The notes beneath the pieces are model-generated. The model searched no databases. It was not told the origin of the DNA and worked only from the letters and a program-made list of their open reading frames with translations. This document shows, piece after piece, positions 35,636 to 45,377 of a stretch of 64,000 nt of DNA (the first letter of the stretch is position 1; each line of letters begins with the position of its first letter). The DNA comes from Allobacillus halotolerans. GTDB taxonomy: Bacteria > Bacillota > Bacilli > Bacillales > Alkalibacillaceae. The translations under genes were made by a program, and so were the position numbers. Location: assembly GCF_028743495.1 (NCBI RefSeq), contig NZ_CP117968.1. One strand, 5' to 3'.

Positions 35636-36652
35636 TTACTTTGGCACAATCGTTTGATTGAGTTCTTCTGGTGTCATCTCAAAGAATTGCGGATCATATA
35701 AATGACACGCTACATAGCGTCCTTCTTCTGCTTCAAGCCATTTTGGTGTTTGTTCTGCACAGACATCACGGGCGAATGGACAACGTGTACGGAAAACGCA
35801 GCCAGAAGGTGGATCAATCGGACTTGGCAATTCACCTTTCAAAATGACACGAGATCGTTGTTCTTCGATTTTCGGGTCGGGGATCGGAACAGCAGATAAC
35901 AAGGCTTGTGTGTATGGATGAAGCGGCTTTTCATAAAGGCGCTCACTATCTGTCAATTCAACGATATGTCCCAGATACATCACAGCTATTCGATCTGAAA
36001 TATGTCGCACCATGGATAGGTCATGGGCAATAAATAAGAATGTTAATCCTTTTTCTTCTTGTAGACGTTCCAATAAATTGATGATTTGCGCTTGTACGGA
36101 AACATCGAGTGCTGAAATTGGTTCATCACAGATAATAAATTCAGGTTCTAATGCTAATGCACGTGCAATGCCAATTCGTTGTCGTTGCCCGCCACTGAAT
36201 TCATGGGGATAACGAGTAGCATGATCACGGTTTAATCCTACTTCTTCCAGTAATTCGTAAATACGATCATGTCTTTCTTTTTTATTTTTGTACAAACCAT
36301 GGACTTCCATTGGTTCAGCAATGATTTCTTTGACAGTAGACCGCGGATTTAATGATGCATAAGGATCTTGAAAAATCATTTGCATCTTTCGAAAGTAGTG
36401 TAAACGATTTTTCTCAGCGATTTTATGAACATCTTCGCCATCATAAAGAACTTCACCATCTGTTTTTGGGTAAAGGGTGAGTAACGTTCTCCCAGCTGTT
36501 GATTTACCGCACCCTGATTCTCCAACGAGACCAAATGTTTCTCCTTTGTAGACTTCAAATGAAATCCCGTCCACTGCTTTTAAGGTTTGTCCACCGCCTA
36601 CCCCAAAGTGTTTTTTTAGATCTTTTACTTCCAAAATTGGTCGATAGCTCAT
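35636..36652 (-). CDS. ykfD: peptide ABC transporter ATP-binding protein (YkfD)
   Basis: ATPase of the OppF/DppF branch. Walker A GESGCGKST near residue 43, signature SGGQRQRIGIARALA, Walker B FIICDEPISALD, the H-loop IAHDL, and the C-terminal oligopeptide-transporter domain CVFRTRCPFARDVC with its iron-sulfur-type cysteines. Length 338 is normal. It begins 4 bp after ykfC and is the last gene of dpp-ykf, providing the second ATPase to pair with DppD. Confidence 0.92.
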   Translation of the reverse strand: MSYRPILEVKDLKKHFGVGGGQTLKAVDGISFEVYKGETFGLVGESGCGKSTAGRTLLTLYPKTDGEVLYDGEDVHKIAEKNRLHYFRKMQMIFQDPYASLNPRSTVKEIIAEPMEVHGLYKNKKERHDRIYELLEEVGLNRDHATRYPHEFSGGQRQRIGIARALALEPEFIICDEPISALDVSVQAQIINLLERLQEEKGLTFLFIAHDLSMVRHISDRIAVMYLGHIVELTDSERLYEKPLHPYTQALLSAVPIPDPKIEEQRSRVILKGELPSPIDPPSGCVFRTRCPFARDVCAEQTPKWLEAEEGRYVACHLYDPQFFEMTPEELNQTIVPK

Positions 36653-36656
36653 TTAC

Positions 36657-37589
36657 TTATTCCCCCGGTGTTTTATGATATCTTCGTGCGATACGGAATT
36701 CTTTCTCGTATTTCGTTCCTTTTAATGGAATGATTTCGATTCCTTTACCGGTCATTGGTGCATGAATCATTTTATCGTCTCCGTAATAGATGCCGACATG
36801 GGTGATTTTTTCTGGTGTTTCTTCTTTGGCGAAAAATAGCAAGTCGCCGATTCCAAGTTGATCTTTTGGAACTTCGACACCTTCTTTTGCTTGGTCACTT
36901 GCGTCTCGTGGAATTTCATATCCATGTGCTTTGTGCATATTGTAACTAAAACCGGAACAATCATAACCGAAGGCACTCATGCCACCCCAAAAGTATGAAA
37001 GGGATAAAAATTGCTTGCCAGTTTCAACAATTTCCTTTCCGCTACCTTGGTCAAGATCGTGAATGGATGAAGTGATCAGTACGTCCTTTTTATATAACCA
37101 AGCTTCTCCGGAAGGGGTTTGAACTTTCACTTTTAAATCTTCGTGTTCAATGATCGGCAAGTAGGTCATGAAGCTTAATTCAAAAATAGGTTCGTCTTTA
37201 TGATCGATTAAATTCGCTTGTTTTTTGGTGACGACAGCAACTTCTTCTCGGTTCCATAATTCACGCTTAACTTCTTTGAGTTGTATAGTTGGGACCCATC
37301 CCGGATAGCCGCGTTCATCTTTTCCGGAAGGCTGTCTGACAGCTATGACTTTGGACCAATCACCGTCAGTTTCCTCTATAATGACTTCTTCACCATACAG
37401 TAATTGCGATTGCACAAGATTGTCATCGCAAAGACCTTTTCGCAATTCAAAATTCAATGCATTGTACCAATCTTCTAATAAAACCGGATTGGTTATACCA
37501 GGCCGATCAATTTCTCTCGGAGAAGAAGGGCTTGTCCAAATGGTTGCTACTGGAACATCGACTACCCAGGTTGTTTGTTGTTCGTTCAT
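36657..37589 (-). CDS. ykfC: gamma-D-glutamyl-L-diamino acid endopeptidase YkfC
   Basis: NlpC/P60 cysteine peptidase that cleaves cell-wall peptides between D-glutamate and the diamino acid. Two SH3b-like domains precede the catalytic domain, where FGYDCSGFSYNM carries the nucleophilic cysteine and ITHVGIYYG the histidine. No signal peptide is seen, consistent with a cytoplasmic recycling role. 310 residues from the ATG behind GGGAGG; an upstream GTG in frame is inside that site. It sits between ykfB and ykfD. Confidence 0.92.
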   Translation of the reverse strand: MNEQQTTWVVDVPVATIWTSPSSPREIDRPGITNPVLLEDWYNALNFELRKGLCDDNLVQSQLLYGEEVIIEETDGDWSKVIAVRQPSGKDERGYPGWVPTIQLKEVKRELWNREEVAVVTKKQANLIDHKDEPIFELSFMTYLPIIEHEDLKVKVQTPSGEAWLYKKDVLITSSIHDLDQGSGKEIVETGKQFLSLSYFWGGMSAFGYDCSGFSYNMHKAHGYEIPRDASDQAKEGVEVPKDQLGIGDLLFFAKEETPEKITHVGIYYGDDKMIHAPMTGKGIEIIPLKGTKYEKEFRIARRYHKTPGE

Positions 37590-37590
37590 G

Positions 37591-38694
37591 TTATCGTTCC
37601 TCCCTTTCACTGGACTGCTGATGTATCGAGTGAATCCCTAATCCAGGGTGTGCTGATAAATAGATATGGTTTCGGTCATAGGTTACGCCACCATTGATTA
37701 AGTCATCATTAAGCATTAGTGGTGCATCAAAATCAAAGCGTGTGATATTCGGTTGACTTGCTGCGAAATGTGCGGCGGCTGAAATGCCGAGCTTGGTCTC
37801 AATCATGCTACCGACCATACACGGAACACCGTATGCTTCAGCGAGTCGGTTGATTTTAAGTGCTTCGTGGATGCCTCCTGCTTTCATTAGCTTAATGTTA
37901 ATCAGATCAGCACCTCTCATCTCCAATACTCGTCTGGCATCAATGGATGTAAAGACGGCTTCATCTGCCATGATCGGTGTTTCTGTATGTTCAGTCACTT
38001 GTTTTAGCCCTTCTAAATCATGGTATTTGACGGGTTGTTCGACAAGTTCAATGTTTAAATTTAAATCTTCCATTTTACGAATCGCAAAAATGGCTTCTTT
38101 TACCGACCAACCTTGGTTTGCATCAAGCCGGATTGTCGGTTGATCACCGACATTATCCCGGATGGCTTTTATTCTCTCAATATCCTTGGCGATTTCATCT
38201 TTTCCTACTTTAATTTTTAATAGATTAAAACCGTCCTTAATATATTGCTGTGCATCGTCGGCCATTTCACGAGGTTCATTGACACTGACCGTATAATCCG
38301 TTTCCAGTCTGTCGCGATAACCACCAAGTAGTTTATATAGCGGTAAACCTGTCTGCTGGGCAAAACAATCGTATAAGGCGATGTCTAAAGCAGCCTTCGC
38401 ACTCGTATTGCGGATCATTGCTTGCTGTATAATTTGCATGATTTCTTCTAATTGATCAATCGACTTTCCAATTAAAAGTGGTTGATAGATTTGGTTGATG
38501 GCATAATCGATACTGTGAAGCGAATCACCGGTGATGACATGGGTTGGTGGTGCTTCGCCGTACCCGATGATGCCGTTGTCGAGCGTCACTTTTACATAAA
38601 CGGATTCAGCAACAGTAACTGTCCGCAATGCTGTTTTGAATGGTTTTTTTAATGGTATTTTTATATGGTGTGTTTCTATATTTTGAACCCGCAT
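37591..38694 (-). CDS. ykfB: L-Ala-D/L-Glu epimerase YkfB
   Basis: Enolase-superfamily enzyme that converts L-Ala-D-Glu from murein to L-Ala-L-Glu. The catalytic lysine pair is in LLKIKVGKD, the metal ligands in RLDANQGW, LVEQP and ADEAVF, and the opposite lysine in NIKLMKAGG. I place the start at MRVQNIETHHIKIPL, 5 bp after the ykfA stop, giving 367 residues. The ribosome-binding site is weak, so translation is probably coupled to ykfA; an ATG nine codons upstream is an alternative. Confidence 0.92.
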   Translation of the reverse strand: MRVQNIETHHIKIPLKKPFKTALRTVTVAESVYVKVTLDNGIIGYGEAPPTHVITGDSLHSIDYAINQIYQPLLIGKSIDQLEEIMQIIQQAMIRNTSAKAALDIALYDCFAQQTGLPLYKLLGGYRDRLETDYTVSVNEPREMADDAQQYIKDGFNLLKIKVGKDEIAKDIERIKAIRDNVGDQPTIRLDANQGWSVKEAIFAIRKMEDLNLNIELVEQPVKYHDLEGLKQVTEHTETPIMADEAVFTSIDARRVLEMRGADLINIKLMKAGGIHEALKINRLAEAYGVPCMVGSMIETKLGISAAAHFAASQPNITRFDFDAPLMLNDDLINGGVTYDRNHIYLSAHPGLGIHSIHQQSSEREER

Positions 38695-38698
38695 TGGT

Positions 38699-39643
38699 TT
38701 ATAGCCTACTTTCTGAGTCATTCGATGAGCCAGTAACACCTGGTTGAATGGTTAATGTTTTCGATTCAGTTGATAATCGTGCACGAGTTCCAAGCGGTAT
38801 AGCGAAATGAGGTTGACAATGACCGATCTGGAACCCTTTCATGACTGGTTTTCCCAGCTGACGAAAATAATCATCAAGAACGGTCTCTAATGATAAAGAT
38901 GGATTTCTGGTTGGTACTGCGTTATTAAAATCACCAACGATGATTCCAGCCGCTTCTTCTAATTTTCCAGCATGCATTAATTGGGCAAGATAGCCATCAA
39001 TCCGGTAAGGTTCTTCGTCAACGTCTTCAATTAACAGTAACTTCCCTTTTGTGTCCAACTCATATTGACCACCGAGACTACTTGCAATTAACGTTAAATT
39101 ACCACCAACAATTTCGCCTTCAGCCTTCCCCTCTGCAATCACTTCTAAAGGTGCAATGGATTCATCATAAACAAGAAAAGTCGGTTCGAATAATTGGTTG
39201 AATTGCTTTTTGGACAATGGATGGAAATCTTCCTTACCGACATCTGACGCTAGCATCGGTCCATGGAATGTAACGAGCCCCGTTTCTTGGCGTATAGCTG
39301 TGTGCAAGTAAGTCAGGTCGCTATAGCCCCAAAAGATTTTCGGATTCTTTTTAATCAACTCGTAATCTAGCCGGTGGGCAATACGGGCTGTTCCATAACC
39401 TCCACCTGCAAAAATAATTCCCTTAATGGAATCATCTGCAAACATGTCATGCAAGTCTTCTAATCTTTCATCATCCGTTCCGGCTAAATAGCCATGAACG
39501 TTTTTAAGATGTTTTCCTTCTTGAATAGATAATCCAAAGCTTTCAATAAATGCTATTGATTTTTTATAGTTTTCGATATTTGGCGGGCTAGCCGGGGCGA
39601 TCACCCCAACCGTGTCCCCATGTTTTAAAGGTTTAGGTAGCAT
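38699..39643 (-). CDS. ykfA: murein tetrapeptide LD-carboxypeptidase YkfA (S66 family)
   Basis: Removes the terminal D-alanine from murein tetrapeptides during recycling. The N-terminal part has VGVIAPASPPN and AGGGYGTARIAHRLDY, then GYSDLT with the likely nucleophilic serine, and later GEIVGGNLTLIASSLG and IGHCQPHFAIPLG with the catalytic histidine. 314 residues from the ATG behind GGAG; 23 earlier in-frame codons are unsupported. It joins dppE and ykfB in the operon. Confidence 0.92.
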   Translation of the reverse strand: MLPKPLKHGDTVGVIAPASPPNIENYKKSIAFIESFGLSIQEGKHLKNVHGYLAGTDDERLEDLHDMFADDSIKGIIFAGGGYGTARIAHRLDYELIKKNPKIFWGYSDLTYLHTAIRQETGLVTFHGPMLASDVGKEDFHPLSKKQFNQLFEPTFLVYDESIAPLEVIAEGKAEGEIVGGNLTLIASSLGGQYELDTKGKLLLIEDVDEEPYRIDGYLAQLMHAGKLEEAAGIIVGDFNNAVPTRNPSLSLETVLDDYFRQLGKPVMKGFQIGHCQPHFAIPLGTRARLSTESKTLTIQPGVTGSSNDSESRL

Positions 39644-39721
39644 GATATCGTGACTCCTTCGGTGAAATAATGAAATCAAAGAGGAGTGTTCGATTACTCC
39701 CCTTTGATTCACTTGAATCCA

Positions 39722-41404
39722 TTACTCTTTCGAAGCCCACTTCAATTCCAAATAACCTACAGGATGTCGTACGACACCGGAAACTTCAGGTTTTTGTAGT
39801 CCGACTTGATTGTAGAAGTGAATTGGGAAAAGTGGTAATTCATCAAATAAAACTTGTTCAGCTTCATAAAGGTATTCATAACGTTTCTCTTCATCCGCTT
39901 CATTTTTCGCATTGGCGATCAACTCATCATATTTTTCGTTCGACCAACCTGTACGGTTCATTGAAGAATCCGTTACAAAGCTTTCCAAGAAGTTAACCGG
40001 ATCGGCATAATCTGCTAGAAATGAACTACGAGAGAACTGTAAACTCAAACTTTTCTGGTCTTCTAAAAATACGTTCCACTCGGTATTCTCTAATGTCACA
40101 TCGACGTCTAATTCTTCACTGTAAACCTCAGCCATATATTCAGCGATCGCTCGGTGGGCATCGTCTGTATTATAAGAAAGAACAACTTCCGGTAATTCGT
40201 CGTACCCCTCTTCCTCCATACCTTCTTTTAGAAGCTGGCGTGCCTCTTCAGGATCATGCGTTAATAGGTCGCCGCTCTCTTCACGGAAGTCATTACCGTT
40301 AGCATCGGTAAATCCTGGAGAAACAAATCCTTTTGCAGGTACTTCTTTATTTTTGGTAATGTATTGAACGATATCTTCTTGGTTGATTACTTTAGCGAAC
40401 GCTTTCCGGATCTTCTCATTTTGGAAAGGTTCCATTTCTACGTTAAAACGGTAGAAGTAAGTTCCCGCCTGATCTACGAAGAATGCGTCTTCATTATCCA
40501 ATAGCTGTTCAGCCAAGTCAGATGGAATGGCAGCAGTGTCTAACTCACCACTTTCATACATTTGATATTCTGTATTTTCTTCATTGACCATCGCCCAGTG
40601 AACTTCTTCTAGGTCGACGTTCTCTGCATCCCAATATTCAGGGTTCTTTTTAAACGTAAAATGACTCTCATGCTCCCATTCAGATAAAGTGAATGGCCCG
40701 TTACTAACAAAGGAATCGGCTTCAGCATGCCAATCTGGATTTTCTTCGGCAACGGCTTTATTGACTGGGAAGAAAGCAGGATTTGAAACTAAATCAAGGA
40801 AAAACCCAGTCGGTGCATTCAATGTTACTTTTAATGTTTTTTCATCTTCGGCGACCAAGCCAAGGTCTTCGGCACTTCCTTCGCCATTGTTAAAAGCTTC
40901 AGCACCTTCAATGAAGTAGCCAAGGAAAGCAGCTGGAGAAGCTTCATCTGGATCTAATAAACGGGTCCACGCAAAAACGAAATCTTCCGCAGTTACCGGA
41001 TCACCATTCGACCAATTGGCATCTTCACGCAATGTGAAGGTATATTCCAATCCATCATCTGAGATATTCCAATCTTCAGCAATCCCAGCAGCTGGTTGAT
41101 GCGATTCATCTAAACGCGTCAACCCTTCCATTAAGTTGTTTAGCGCGTTCCAAGAAACCGCATTAAATCCTTGTGGTGGATCAAAGGATGTCGGTTCGCT
41201 TCCGTTATTTAGACGGAGAACCTTGCCGCTACTTTCACTCGATGATTCCTCATCCGATTCTGCTTCTTCTTGATCTGTTGACGATTCTTCTGTGTTTGAA
41301 TCCTCGGAACCCGAATCCCCCTCTGAACTTTCATCATTACCAGTAGTACAAGCGACTAGAAATGTAAACATCAGAATGAATAATAATACCAACCATTTTT
41401 TCAC
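39722..41404 (-). CDS. dppE: dipeptide-binding lipoprotein DppE
   Basis: Extracellular solute-binding protein of the peptide transporter. The signal peptide ends in the lipobox FLVAC. A very acidic serine/glutamate linker of about 45 residues follows, then the SBP_bac_5 domain with LNNGSEPTSFDPPQGF, YTFTLREDANWSNGDPVTAEDFV and the TGWSNEKYDELI block. 560 residues. The GTG start overlaps the dppD stop by four bases and follows AGGAGG. The acidic linker fits a high-salt or alkaline surface environment. Confidence 0.93.
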   Translation of the reverse strand: MKKWLVLLFILMFTFLVACTTGNDESSEGDSGSEDSNTEESSTDQEEAESDEESSSESSGKVLRLNNGSEPTSFDPPQGFNAVSWNALNNLMEGLTRLDESHQPAAGIAEDWNISDDGLEYTFTLREDANWSNGDPVTAEDFVFAWTRLLDPDEASPAAFLGYFIEGAEAFNNGEGSAEDLGLVAEDEKTLKVTLNAPTGFFLDLVSNPAFFPVNKAVAEENPDWHAEADSFVSNGPFTLSEWEHESHFTFKKNPEYWDAENVDLEEVHWAMVNEENTEYQMYESGELDTAAIPSDLAEQLLDNEDAFFVDQAGTYFYRFNVEMEPFQNEKIRKAFAKVINQEDIVQYITKNKEVPAKGFVSPGFTDANGNDFREESGDLLTHDPEEARQLLKEGMEEEGYDELPEVVLSYNTDDAHRAIAEYMAEVYSEELDVDVTLENTEWNVFLEDQKSLSLQFSRSSFLADYADPVNFLESFVTDSSMNRTGWSNEKYDELIANAKNEADEEKRYEYLYEAEQVLFDELPLFPIHFYNQVGLQKPEVSGVVRHPVGYLELKWASKE

Positions 41405-42414
41405 GTTGTTTCCTCCTTTTTATTCGTTAAATTGGGTGTATGAACTCTCTCATCATATAGCCAGCAATCTGCATAATGCGTTTCACTAGGCTCGTGACGG
41501 AGAGGGTATACCTTTTCACATACAAACATGGCATGTGGACATCTGGCGGTAAATGGACATCCAACCGGTGGAGAGAACAAATCTGGTGGTGTGCCGTCAA
41601 TCGGTTCCAGTCTTTCTCCTTTTTGGTCCAGCCGTGGTATCGAATTCAGTAGTCCTTGTGTATAGGGGTGTTTAGGTTGATAGAAAACTTCATATTTTGT
41701 TCCTGATTCAACAATTTTCCCGGCGTACATGACGGCAATGCGGTCGGCAGCCTTCGCGACAACGCCTAAGTCGTGTGTAATCAAAATAATCGCGACATTC
41801 GTTTCTTCTTGGATGGTTTCAAACAACTCTAAAATTTGCGCTTGAATGGTGACGTCAAGTGCTGTCGTTGGTTCATCGGCAATCAAGAGATCAGGTTCAC
41901 AAATTAAAGCGATTGCAATCACAATCCGCTGGCGCATCCCCCCACTGAATTGGTGAGGGTATTGCTTGAGTCGCTCTTTCGGATTCGGAATTCCTACCAA
42001 GTCGAGCATTTCCAAAGCTTTTTGCTCAGCTTCTTTTCGAGATACCTTTTTATGTTGTCTCAAGCCTTCTGTCAATTGGTTACCGATGGTTAACGTCGGG
42101 TTTAACGCTGTCATAGGATCTTGGAAAATCATCGAAATATCTACACCGCGTATTTTACGCATGTTTTTATCGCTTTCTTTCGCTAAATCATTCCCTTTAA
42201 AGATGATTTCACCGTTCGCTATTTTACCGGCTGGTGAGGGGATTAAGCGCATAATGCTATTTGCTGTCACACTCTTTCCACAACCGGATTCACCGACAAT
42301 TGCCAGTGTTTCACCTTCATGAAGATCGAAATCAACGCCGCGGACAGCTTTGATTTCTCCACCATACGTTGAAAACGTGACATGAAGGTCGTTCACTTCT
42401 AGAATTTTTTTCAT
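41401..42414 (-). CDS. dppD: peptide ABC transporter ATP-binding protein DppD
   Basis: ATPase of the OppD/DppD branch. Walker A GESGCGKSV, signature SGGMRQRIVIAIAL, Walker B LLIADEPTTALD, H-loop ITHDLGV, and the C-terminal cysteine region CPFTARCPHAMFVC. Length 337 is normal. It is preceded by AGGAGG, six bases after dppC, and overlaps dppE at its end. With YkfD it should form the asymmetric ATPase pair of the importer. Confidence 0.93.
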   Translation of the reverse strand: MKKILEVNDLHVTFSTYGGEIKAVRGVDFDLHEGETLAIVGESGCGKSVTANSIMRLIPSPAGKIANGEIIFKGNDLAKESDKNMRKIRGVDISMIFQDPMTALNPTLTIGNQLTEGLRQHKKVSRKEAEQKALEMLDLVGIPNPKERLKQYPHQFSGGMRQRIVIAIALICEPDLLIADEPTTALDVTIQAQILELFETIQEETNVAIILITHDLGVVAKAADRIAVMYAGKIVESGTKYEVFYQPKHPYTQGLLNSIPRLDQKGERLEPIDGTPPDLFSPPVGCPFTARCPHAMFVCEKVYPLRHEPSETHYADCWLYDERVHTPNLTNKKEETT

Positions 42415-42419
42415 TGGGG

Positions 42420-43385
42420 TTACCTCCTGAGTTTCGGGTCTAAGGCATCTTGTAAGCCATCACCTAGTACGTTAAAGGCAAACATGGTTGCCGAGATGAA
42501 AAATGCTGGGAAGAATAAGCGCCACCAATGCCCAGACAAAATCGTTGTCAACGCATCATTAGCCATCACACCCCAACTAGCGAAAGGAAACTGGACGCCT
42601 AGACCTAAAAAGCTTAAAAAGGCTTCTGCAAAGATGGCTGTAGGTACCGTCAACGTCATTTGAACGATGATTGGTCCCATTGTGTTCGGTAATAAATTTT
42701 TCCGGATAATCCGACTCGTTTTTGCGCCAAATGACTTTGATGCATGGACGAATTCATAGTTTTTGATCTGTAAAACTTGTCCACGGACAATCCGGGCCAT
42801 ACCTACCCAACCCGTAACCGTCAGTGCCAAAATAATCGTTGAAAGACTCGGTCCCAAAACAACCAATAACAAAATAACGACGAGTAAATAAGGTAATCCG
42901 TATAATATCTCGACAATCCGCATCATAAGATTATCGGTTCTTCCGCCTTTATAGCCTGAGACACCTCCGTAAATGACACCAACCGTAAAATCAATGAGGG
43001 CAGCCATAATGCCGACGAATAAAGAAATCCGAGCGCCATACCATGTCCGTGTAAAGACGTCTCTACCAAGATTGTCTGTCCCAAACCAATAGGTCGAGGA
43101 AGGCGGTTGGTTTTGATTTGCCAAGCTTGTTTCACTAACTGAATAAGGTGTTAAGTATGGACCGATGATCGCCATGATTCCTAATAGAATGAGAAAAATC
43201 AGTCCACCCATTGCTATGTAATTGGAACGAAGACGAATCCAGGCGTCCTTCCAATAGGAGAGTGAAGGACGAACAACGGTATTGGATGAGTCACTTGATC
43301 CTTCCAATGGTTTAAACCAATCGAGGGGAATCTCTTTTGAATTTGGATCGATGTGGTCGTGTGATTGTGTTGTATGTGATTTCAT
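42420..43385 (-). CDS. dppC: peptide ABC transporter permease DppC
   Basis: Inner-membrane permease of 321 residues with a long hydrophilic N-terminus and about six membrane helices. The OppC-type N-terminal segment (SYWKDAWIRLRSNYIAMGGL) and the EAA loop region (HASKSFGAKTSRIIRKNLLPN) that contacts the ATPases are both present. It starts two bases after dppB behind GAGGGG, and works as a heterodimer with DppB. Confidence 0.93.
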   Translation of the reverse strand: MKSHTTQSHDHIDPNSKEIPLDWFKPLEGSSDSSNTVVRPSLSYWKDAWIRLRSNYIAMGGLIFLILLGIMAIIGPYLTPYSVSETSLANQNQPPSSTYWFGTDNLGRDVFTRTWYGARISLFVGIMAALIDFTVGVIYGGVSGYKGGRTDNLMMRIVEILYGLPYLLVVILLLVVLGPSLSTIILALTVTGWVGMARIVRGQVLQIKNYEFVHASKSFGAKTSRIIRKNLLPNTMGPIIVQMTLTVPTAIFAEAFLSFLGLGVQFPFASWGVMANDALTTILSGHWWRLFFPAFFISATMFAFNVLGDGLQDALDPKLRR

Positions 43386-43387
43386 GC

Positions 43388-44320
43388 CTAATTCCCCTCT
43401 TCCTTGTGCAGTTTAATCCGAGGGTCTAACAACCCGTATGCAATATCAACTAAAAATAAGGCGAACACGAGAAATGCACTATAAAAGACGGTTGTGCCCA
43501 TAATGACCGGATAGTCCCGCTGGTTAATACTCTCGACAAAATACTTACCCATTCCAGGAATCGCGAAGATTTTCTCAATGACAAAAGTTCCTGTCAGGAT
43601 GCCCGCCAATAAGGTTCCCATAATTGTCACGACAGGCATTAATGCATTTTTAAGTGCGTGCTTTATGACGACTTTGTATGGGGCTAATCCTTTGGCACGT
43701 GCCATCTTAATGTAATCTTGCGTCAACACTTCCAACATGCTCGACCGTGTTAACCGGGCAATGATCGCCATTGGCCCAGTCGCTAATGCGAGTGTCGGAA
43801 GAATCATATGCATGGGAGATTGCCATGTAGCGACAGGGAAGAAACCTGCGTTTACGGCTAATTGTTGAATCAACAATGTCGCTAACACAAAGTTCGGAAT
43901 GGAAATGCCGAGTACGGCGATCATCATCGCAAGGTAATCGATGATTCCGTTATGACGCAAAGCGGCTAATACCCCTAAAATAATTCCAGAGACCAATGCT
44001 ACTAAAATAGCGATGATTCCAAGCTCTGCTGAAATCGGAAATCCTCGTGCCAGTAAATCATTAACCGTATCATTCGGTTTTTTGATAGATGGTCCGAAGT
44101 CTAATGTTGCAATCGATTTTAAGTAAATAAAATATTGCACAATAGGAGGTTCGTCTAAATTAAAATGCCGTTCCAAATTCTCTTGGACCGCTTCATTGGA
44201 AGTTCTTTCTTCGTTAAACGGAGAACCTGGAATGGCGTTCATCAATACAAAAGTCAGTGTGGCGATAATCCAAATCGTTAAGATCATCATGAAAAATCGC
44301 TTGAGGATATAACGAATCAT
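43388..44320 (-). CDS. dppB: peptide ABC transporter permease DppB
   Basis: Permease of 310 residues with about six membrane helices. It has the OppB-type N-terminus (MIRYILKRFFMMILTIWII), the PGSPF loop, and the EAA loop ARAKGLAPYKVVIKHALKNA followed by the C-terminal AYGLLDPRIK signature. Start about ten bases after dppA, with CCTAGG-proximal GGAGG upstream. It forms the channel with DppC. Confidence 0.93.
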   Translation of the reverse strand: MIRYILKRFFMMILTIWIIATLTFVLMNAIPGSPFNEERTSNEAVQENLERHFNLDEPPIVQYFIYLKSIATLDFGPSIKKPNDTVNDLLARGFPISAELGIIAILVALVSGIILGVLAALRHNGIIDYLAMMIAVLGISIPNFVLATLLIQQLAVNAGFFPVATWQSPMHMILPTLALATGPMAIIARLTRSSMLEVLTQDYIKMARAKGLAPYKVVIKHALKNALMPVVTIMGTLLAGILTGTFVIEKIFAIPGMGKYFVESINQRDYPVIMGTTVFYSAFLVFALFLVDIAYGLLDPRIKLHKEEGN

Positions 44321-44331
44321 AATTTAACCTC

Positions 44332-45156
44332 CTAGGAAAAGGTTGCTTGCATCGCTAATTCTGTCATGACAATCATCGCTCTGTAAGCTTCCAAAATATC
44401 TTTCGCTTCAAATTTAACGATGCAACTATTTGGTTCTATTGTTGTTCCTGGCATAAATGCCGCCAACTCTGCTTGTCCATAGTTCACAAATTCAATACGC
44501 AACGTTGGATTTTTCGGTGGTGTCAAAGGTTTGACTTGAAAACGATTGTTAATGGCTTCTTCTGTTTTTCTTTCCAGTAATTCACCTGCATTTTTTAATG
44601 ATAGCGATTTCACAGCTGAGCGCGTAATACTCTCCTTAACGGCAGCAGTCGTTACGTGAGGAATTAATGCTTCCGCCTCGGCAGCAGCACGGTCGTCGCC
44701 ACCAACTAAAAGTACTGGAACATCGTAATAACCGGCAACTAAGGCATTGAAGCCTAACTCTCCAATCTCCATATCGTCTATATAAAAATTACGAACACCA
44801 AAGATCATGGAATGCGACATGACACCTGGCTGGCCGGCACGTGCATGGTAACCAAGGAACATTGCCCCATCAAAGGATTCGTCAAGTCCTTGAACCATGG
44901 AATAAGGTTTTACACCTCCAGTGATTAAATCAGCTTCTGGATGAAGTTCGTCAATTAATAGATTATTCATTTTGGAATGGCTGTCATTGACTAAAAAAGA
45001 CTGACACCCTTTTTCAAAAGCTTGCTCAACTACATGATTAACTTCTTTTGTCATAATTTTTCTACTTCGTTCATAGTTATGTAATTGTGAATCGACAAAC
45101 GTATGATCAGGCAATCCGGTAATACCTTCCATATCGACTGATAAATAGAGCTTCAT
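44332..45156 (-). CDS. dppA: D-aminopeptidase DppA
   Basis: Zinc-dependent, self-compartmentalising decameric peptidase that releases D-amino acids from the N-terminus of peptides such as D-Ala-D-Ala. The zinc motif SVDMEG is near residue 6, then VNDSHSKM and GYHARAG with the catalytic and metal histidines. I start at the second of two close ATGs, 8 bp after AGAGGTG, giving 274 residues, the same length as the B. subtilis enzyme. It is the first gene of the dpp-ykf operon. Confidence 0.94.
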   Translation of the reverse strand: MKLYLSVDMEGITGLPDHTFVDSQLHNYERSRKIMTKEVNHVVEQAFEKGCQSFLVNDSHSKMNNLLIDELHPEADLITGGVKPYSMVQGLDESFDGAMFLGYHARAGQPGVMSHSMIFGVRNFYIDDMEIGELGFNALVAGYYDVPVLLVGGDDRAAAEAEALIPHVTTAAVKESITRSAVKSLSLKNAGELLERKTEEAINNRFQVKPLTPPKNPTLRIEFVNYGQAELAAFMPGTTIEPNSCIVKFEAKDILEAYRAMIVMTELAMQATFS

Positions 45157-45202
45157 TTTCATTTCACCTCTTAAGATGTTTAAATTAATTTGATAATTAA
45201 AA

Positions 45203-45231
45203 ATATTACCACAAAATGTTGGTAAACACAA
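45203..45231 (-). promoter_or_regulatory. dpp-ykf promoter overlapped by a palindrome
   Basis: On the minus strand TTGTGT (45226-45231), a 17-bp spacer and TAATAT (45203-45208) form a plausible promoter about 45 bp before dppA. The 20-bp inverted repeat TTACCA-N8-TGGTAA (45206-45225) fills the spacer and touches the -10, the position of a repressor operator. The regulator is unknown; the sequence does not match the CodY consensus. Confidence 0.6.
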
Positions 45232-45377
45232 TGAGTCCATTGACATATTGTGTCAGTCATAACCGCGAACCAATTGTTTTTCTTTTCAAAGTCAATTTTC
45301 TTTTATACAATGAAAACATAAATAATTTAGAATATTTGTATGATAATGAATAATCAATTTAAACAAGAGGTGATCCG

